DNA from: Legionellaceae bacterium | GTDB lineage: Bacteria; Pseudomonadota; Gammaproteobacteria; Legionellales; Legionellaceae | Assembly: GCA_030696465.1 (NCBI GenBank) | Contig: JAUYSE010000018.1 | Coordinates: 1-9,873 of the forward strand | Direction of reading: 5' to 3' | Length of the DNA stretch: 9,873 bases | Shown here: piece after piece, positions 6,463 to 9,873 of the stretch | Position numbering within the stretch: the first letter of the stretch is position 1 | Layout: the number at the start of each line of letters is the position of its first letter | Program-made: the position numbers and the translations under genes | Notes under the pieces: model-generated | Told to the model about the DNA's origin: nothing | The model's input: only the letters and a program-made list of their open reading frames with translations | Database searches by the model: none

Positions 6463-6753
6463 ATGCTTATAGCACATCGAGTTTTTATGCCTTACCCCAA
6501 AAAACTAGTATTTGAAATTCTATCTGAAAGCGGCACACAAGTATGCAACTTAATTTTGACAGACAGTTTAGTCCTCAAATATATTTTATATCAATTTTTA
6601 TTAAGCAAGGTCAATAAAGAACCTGAATTTATCCACGCCATTAGTCTGGCCATTTCTATATGGCGCTTAAACCTCAATATTGCCACCTCCTTTTTATCCG
6701 CCGTCAAAAACATTGACTCTCACCTTGGAGGGGAACTAAATGCCTTAGAGTAA
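6463..6753 (+). CDS. Uncharacterised small protein
   Basis: This frame encodes a 96-residue protein that I do not recognise. It is mostly helical in character, with hydrophobic stretches (SLVLKYILYQFLLSK, about 34-49, and AISLAISIW) broken by charged residues, so it is more likely a soluble helical protein than a membrane one. The ATG at 6463 has no clear ribosome binding site; a second ATG at 6487 (beginning MPYPKK) follows CGAGTTTTT and is a reasonable alternative, giving 88 residues. A possible -10 element, TATAAC (6440-6445), lies upstream with no good -35. The intergenic space to msrBA (126 bases) would carry promoters for both. It is probably a real gene, given its length and regular codon use, but no function can be offered. 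Confidence 0.5.
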   Translation: MLIAHRVFMPYPKKLVFEILSESGTQVCNLILTDSLVLKYILYQFLLSKVNKEPEFIHAISLAISIWRLNLNIATSFLSAVKNIDSHLGGELNALE

Positions 6754-7014
6754 TCGGTTTTATGCGCCTAGCCTGCTCGCGCTCCCTACTCTGTCTTCCT
6801 GTTATTTGGTGTTCGACACGGATGGTCTACATCCTCTTTATTCGAGAAGCATTGATACCACTAACATTGTAAAGCGGGAATTCCTTTTGACTTAAAGATG
6901 TGTGCATAGATTAGCTTCCGTAGGGGGGTATCCTGAGGACAGATATTTTATTAGTCACCCATTCATGATAGGGTTATAGATAAATTTTTTCATAATTTAA
7001 CATGGAGCGTTCCC

Positions 7015-7464
7015 ATGAATCATTGGAAGAAAACCCCACAAATTTTATCAATACTAACAAGGAAATTAAAGCCCGGTAAAACATTTGAAGACTTTCAACA
7101 AGCGCACTTACCACCAGGGAAAACTCAAAAAACAGAGTTTGGCTATCAGGTCGATTATTTTAACACGCCAACCCGCGTTATCAATGCTGTAAGCGTTACC
7201 GATCCAACCTTAATTGTTTCTATTGGTTTAAGCTATGGGGATCCTCAATTAATTTTAGATGATGTTAAAAGTCACTTACCTGTGGAAGCAGAACGTGCTA
7301 AAAAAATAGCTGAAGTTGCTGATAAAGTTGGTCCCTCTATGGTCTATTTTGTTGCGAGTGACAACAGTTATGGCGTGGCAGATCTAGAATATCATCAGTT
7401 ACCTTTCGTGAAAGTTACTCAAGAATTGGTCGATGCACTACAAGCGATGGTCCCTCAAAAATGA
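7015..7464 (+). CDS. Uncharacterised 149-residue protein
   Basis: This gene starts at ATG 7015 with GGAG seven bases upstream, which makes the start firm. The protein begins with MNHWKKTPQILSILTRKLKPG, has no signal peptide or membrane segment, and is evenly mixed in charge. The segment ILTRKLKPGKTFEDFQQAH, followed later by an alternation of short beta-like (TLIVSIGL, SMVYFVAS) and helical parts, could suit a dimeric alpha/beta-barrel fold of the ABM/EthD type, but that is a guess from pattern and not a family match. The 261 bases upstream (6754-7014) hold no gene; a TTGACT at 6887-6892 could be a -35 element but lacks a good -10. The stop overlaps an ATG (ATGA at 7461-7464) that opens a short frame running through repeat DNA, which I do not call a gene. 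Confidence 0.8.
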   Translation: MNHWKKTPQILSILTRKLKPGKTFEDFQQAHLPPGKTQKTEFGYQVDYFNTPTRVINAVSVTDPTLIVSIGLSYGDPQLILDDVKSHLPVEAERAKKIAEVADKVGPSMVYFVASDNSYGVADLEYHQLPFVKVTQELVDALQAMVPQK

Positions 7465-7486
7465 ATAGATGCACTTTCTATCTACC

Positions 7487-7658
7487 TAATTACTCACCTT
7501 ACGCACCGATGCTCAGAGCTCCTACGTACCGCGGCTTGTCCGCGGTATCCAGCTATTCGGAGACTGATGGTCTTCGTATCCCTGGATCCTGCGGACAAGC
7601 CGCAGGACGTAGGTTTCTACTTAAAGCTAAACCGGTGAGTGCGTAACATGAGTAATTA
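7487..7658. repeat. Compound inverted-repeat element (MITE/REPIN-like, 172 bp)
   Basis: The outer arms are TAATTACTCA (7487-7496) with TGAGTAATTA (7649-7658), then a two-base mismatch, then TTACGCAC (7499-7506) with GTGCGTAA (7639-7646): 18 of 20 positions pair. The inner part contains a second inverted pair, the twin hairpins at 7521-7613. The element starts 23 bases after the stop of the gene at 7015 and ends 100 bases before the gene at 7759. Both ends carry TA, which may be a TA target duplication, though two bases prove little. It encodes no transposase, so any movement would depend on an enzyme elsewhere. The rest of the gap (7659-7758) shows only the ribosome binding site of the next gene. 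Confidence 0.6.
7521..7613. repeat. Twin hairpins in inverted orientation (REPIN-like)
   Basis: Two 32-base copies (7521-7552 and 7582-7613) are in inverted orientation and match at 28 of 32 positions. Each forms its own hairpin with a five-base loop: TACCGCGG-CTTGT-CCGCGGTA (7527-7547) and TCCTGCGG-ACAAG-CCGCAGGA (7587-7607). The four differences between copies are two complete base-pair swaps in the stem, so both stems stay perfect. A 29-base spacer separates the copies. This is the architecture of REP doublets. Confidence 0.8.
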
Positions 7659-7758
7659 TTCTTCTCCGTAAACAGATAAATAATATTTTAGTATAGGTGG
7701 CAACAATAAACCGAAAAATAAGTATCTTTTTCGAATGATAGATATGAGGAATATACCC

Positions 7759-9873
7759 ATGTTGTTAGATGTTCATACAGGCCAACTAGAGCAGCTTATC
7801 ATTCAAGGCTATGATTGCTTGAAAAAATCACCACAACAGGCTTTATTGTATTTCAATAGCGTGGTTTTGTTAGATCCAAAACACATAGACGCATTAACCA
7901 ATTGCGCGCAAATATTGCTGGATTTGAAGCGGCCAGCAGAAGCTACTGTATATGCTCAATATGCGCTGCAACTTAAACCTAACGCCCCTATTTTAACCCT
8001 CTACGCAAAAACACTGTATCTCACAGGAAAATATGTTGAAGCAATTCACTGTTTTGAACGCATCATCGCTGAAGAGCCGCATAATTATATTACTATAGGA
8101 CAACGCGCGCTTTGTCTAACACAAGTCAACCGCTATGATGAAGCGCTGCAATCGTATCAAGAAGCTTTAGCATACGACAATAATCAAGATGCGTGGATTT
8201 ACTATAATTATTCTTTATGCTTACTTGCCATGGGCGACCTATCTCTTGGATTTAGGCACTACGAATACCGTTGGTTATGTGCATTACGAGAAACAAACCG
8301 AGCATGGAGGATACCAAGCTCTGCAAGCCGTGATATGCTGCATGGAAAATCGATTCTTATTCATGCAGAACAAGGGCTTGGCGACAGCATCCAATTTTTT
8401 CGTTATATTCCCCTATTAGTGCAGCTGGGAGCTCAAGTATATCTGGAAATACAGCCGTCATTGATTCCGCTATTTTATCATGTATGGCGTCATATCATTC
8501 ATTTTATTGCAATAGGCGCTCCTCTACCTTCTTGTGATTATTACTGTTCAATGATGAGTTTAGCTAAGCTGTTTAAAACAGAAATACATACCATTCCTAA
8601 CTCAATTCCTTACGTGTTTCCTGAAAGGCAGGCATGGAAAACTTGTCGGGCCACGTTAGGTCACTCAAACTGTAAACGTATAGGAATTGCTTGGAAAGGC
8701 AGCACAGCTAATCCTATGAATCAACAACGATCGCTTGCGCTGCCTCTTTTTCTCACCTTATATCAATCAAATCTAGATTTTATTTGTTTACAAAAAGAGC
8801 TGTCCTTCGAGGAAAAAAAAGCACTTGATCAACATAATATCCCCTACCATAGCCTGGAATTAAGCACGATGGTTGGAACCGCAGCCCTCATTGCCTGCTT
8901 GGATTTAATTATCACTGTAGATACGTCTATCGCTCATCTAGCCGCGGCTATGGGTAAAGAGGTATGGATTTTATTACCTTTCAATGCTGATTGGCGTTGG
9001 TTTATACAACGAGAAGATAGCCCTTGGTACCCCACCATCAAACTCTTTCGGCAAGAAACATTGGGAAGTTGGGATATTCCTTTAAGTCGTATAAAAAAGG
9101 CTTTATCCTCATTACAACCTGAAACACGCATGTTGAATGCTGATCATGAGATCCAAGAGGCTCACCAACAATTACAACACGGATTATTGTTTGAAGCGGA
9201 ACAAAATTATCGGCGTATATTGATAAATCATCCAGAATGTCACAGCGCAGCACAAGAGATTGCACTTGCCGCATTTCAAAGACAGCATATGGCAGATGCT
9301 ATTCAATTTATGCAATTGGCCACAGAAATAGCGCCTAACATTTTGATATATAGACGTAACTTAGGAGAGCTATTATGTCGAGCCGGACAATTAGAAGCCG
9401 CGATTGCGTCACACCGCATTGCGATTAGCATAGAACCTAACAGCGCTGAAAATCATTTTCTATTAGGACTCGCCTATAATAACAATCTCCAATTTCAATT
9501 AGCAATTCAACATTATCGTATCGCATTATCTTACGATCAACAGTATGGTTTGGCATGGAATAATCTTGGAGCCTCTCTTGAAAGCATAGGGGATAAACAT
9601 CAAGCTAAGAATGCTTATGCAACTGCCATTCGTTTAAATCCAAAACATGCAGAAGCACAAAATAATCTTGCCGCCATTTACAGTGAAGAAGGTCGGGTTG
9701 ACGAAGCACGTACACATTTTGAAGCGGCCATTGCAGCAAAAACAGATTTTATTGAAGCCCATTATAATCTATCATTAGTAAAGTCATACACGCAAGATGA
9801 TCCACATTTAGCTTTTTTAGAAAGCATCGCACAGGAAGTACAGCATCATTCTATACAAACGCGTATTCATTAT
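7759..9873 (+). CDS. TPR / glycosyltransferase-9-like / TPR protein, partial (runs off the right edge)
   Basis: The frame from ATG 7759 (GAGGA about ten bases upstream) is open for 705 codons to the end of the window, so the C-terminus is missing. Residues 1 to about 160 are tetratricopeptide repeats (for example ALLYFNSVVLLDPKHIDALT). Residues about 200-450 are a GT-B-like glycosyltransferase domain related to GT9/heptosyltransferases: EQGLGDSIQFFRY (204-216), GIAWKGS (309-315), VDTSIAHLAAAMG (387-399), LPFNADWRW (406-414) and DSPWYP (420-425). Residues about 455-680 are further TPRs ending in NPKHAEAQNNLAAIYSEEG-type repeats. The last visible residues (YNLSLVKSYTQDDPHLAF, then TRIHY) resemble the segment that in TPR-sulfotransferase proteins leads into the sulfotransferase domain, so one may follow outside the window. 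The protein has no signal peptide. It may glycosylate a protein or polysaccharide; donor and acceptor are unknown. Confidence 0.88.
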   Translation, partial: MLLDVHTGQLEQLIIQGYDCLKKSPQQALLYFNSVVLLDPKHIDALTNCAQILLDLKRPAEATVYAQYALQLKPNAPILTLYAKTLYLTGKYVEAIHCFERIIAEEPHNYITIGQRALCLTQVNRYDEALQSYQEALAYDNNQDAWIYYNYSLCLLAMGDLSLGFRHYEYRWLCALRETNRAWRIPSSASRDMLHGKSILIHAEQGLGDSIQFFRYIPLLVQLGAQVYLEIQPSLIPLFYHVWRHIIHFIAIGAPLPSCDYYCSMMSLAKLFKTEIHTIPNSIPYVFPERQAWKTCRATLGHSNCKRIGIAWKGSTANPMNQQRSLALPLFLTLYQSNLDFICLQKELSFEEKKALDQHNIPYHSLELSTMVGTAALIACLDLIITVDTSIAHLAAAMGKEVWILLPFNADWRWFIQREDSPWYPTIKLFRQETLGSWDIPLSRIKKALSSLQPETRMLNADHEIQEAHQQLQHGLLFEAEQNYRRILINHPECHSAAQEIALAAFQRQHMADAIQFMQLATEIAPNILIYRRNLGELLCRAGQLEAAIASHRIAISIEPNSAENHFLLGLAYNNNLQFQLAIQHYRIALSYDQQYGLAWNNLGASLESIGDKHQAKNAYATAIRLNPKHAEAQNNLAAIYSEEGRVDEARTHFEAAIAAKTDFIEAHYNLSLVKSYTQDDPHLAFLESIAQEVQHHSIQTRIHY

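Noticed and set aside
6887..6915. TTGACT as a -35 box for the gene at 7015
   Set aside because: The bases 16-18 further on (GATTAG/ATTAGC) are a poor -10, so a promoter cannot be supported.
7461..7646. 61-codon frame overlapping the previous stop as ATGA
   Set aside because: Most of it is the twin-hairpin repeat read as codons; there is no separate ribosome binding site and the composition follows the repeat. Kept only as a remark under the repeat element.

Overview
The window reads as an AT-rich (roughly 40% GC by eye) gammaproteobacterial chromosome segment. The protein neighbourhood (VF530/DUF2132, a YbcJ-like S4 protein, a TIGR01777/YfcH epimerase, a fused MsrB-MsrA, a secreted choloylglycine-hydrolase-like enzyme) and the many palindromic intergenic repeats would fit an intracellular or host-associated lineage such as Legionellales. 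That placement is an inference from gene content and composition, not a database result.

Layout. Positions 1-1174 are a decay zone. On the minus strand they hold a frameshifted 3' end of an IS5/IS1182-type transposase, an XRE-family antitoxin-like gene broken near its N-terminus, and what looks like the first 35 codons of an IS110-type transposase. A perfect DnaA-box-like palindrome follows. Positions 1175-2173 encode a RhuM-type protein with a complete Fic motif. Positions 2436-2923 hold a two-gene unit (VF530 protein and S4 RNA-binding protein). A structured intergenic repeat and a short palindrome precede a secreted Ntn hydrolase (3260-4276). A perfect 32-bp-arm palindrome lies between this gene and the convergent yfcH-like gene (4383-5300, minus). 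The MsrB-MsrA fusion gene (5443-6336, minus) is next. Two uncharacterised plus-strand genes follow (6463-6753 and 7015-7464). A 172-bp compound inverted-repeat element sits at 7487-7658. From 7759 a long open frame runs off the right edge; it encodes TPRs, a glycosyltransferase-9-like domain and more TPRs, and probably continues into a sulfotransferase domain.

The genes do not form one pathway. The clear functional groupings are the small VF530/S4 pair and the decayed mobile/toxin-antitoxin zone beside the RhuM-Fic gene. The most unusual DNA is the compound element at 7487-7658: its two hairpins differ only by two complete base-pair swaps, so each hairpin stays perfectly paired. The most unusual protein is the multi-domain TPR/glycosyltransferase protein at the right edge.
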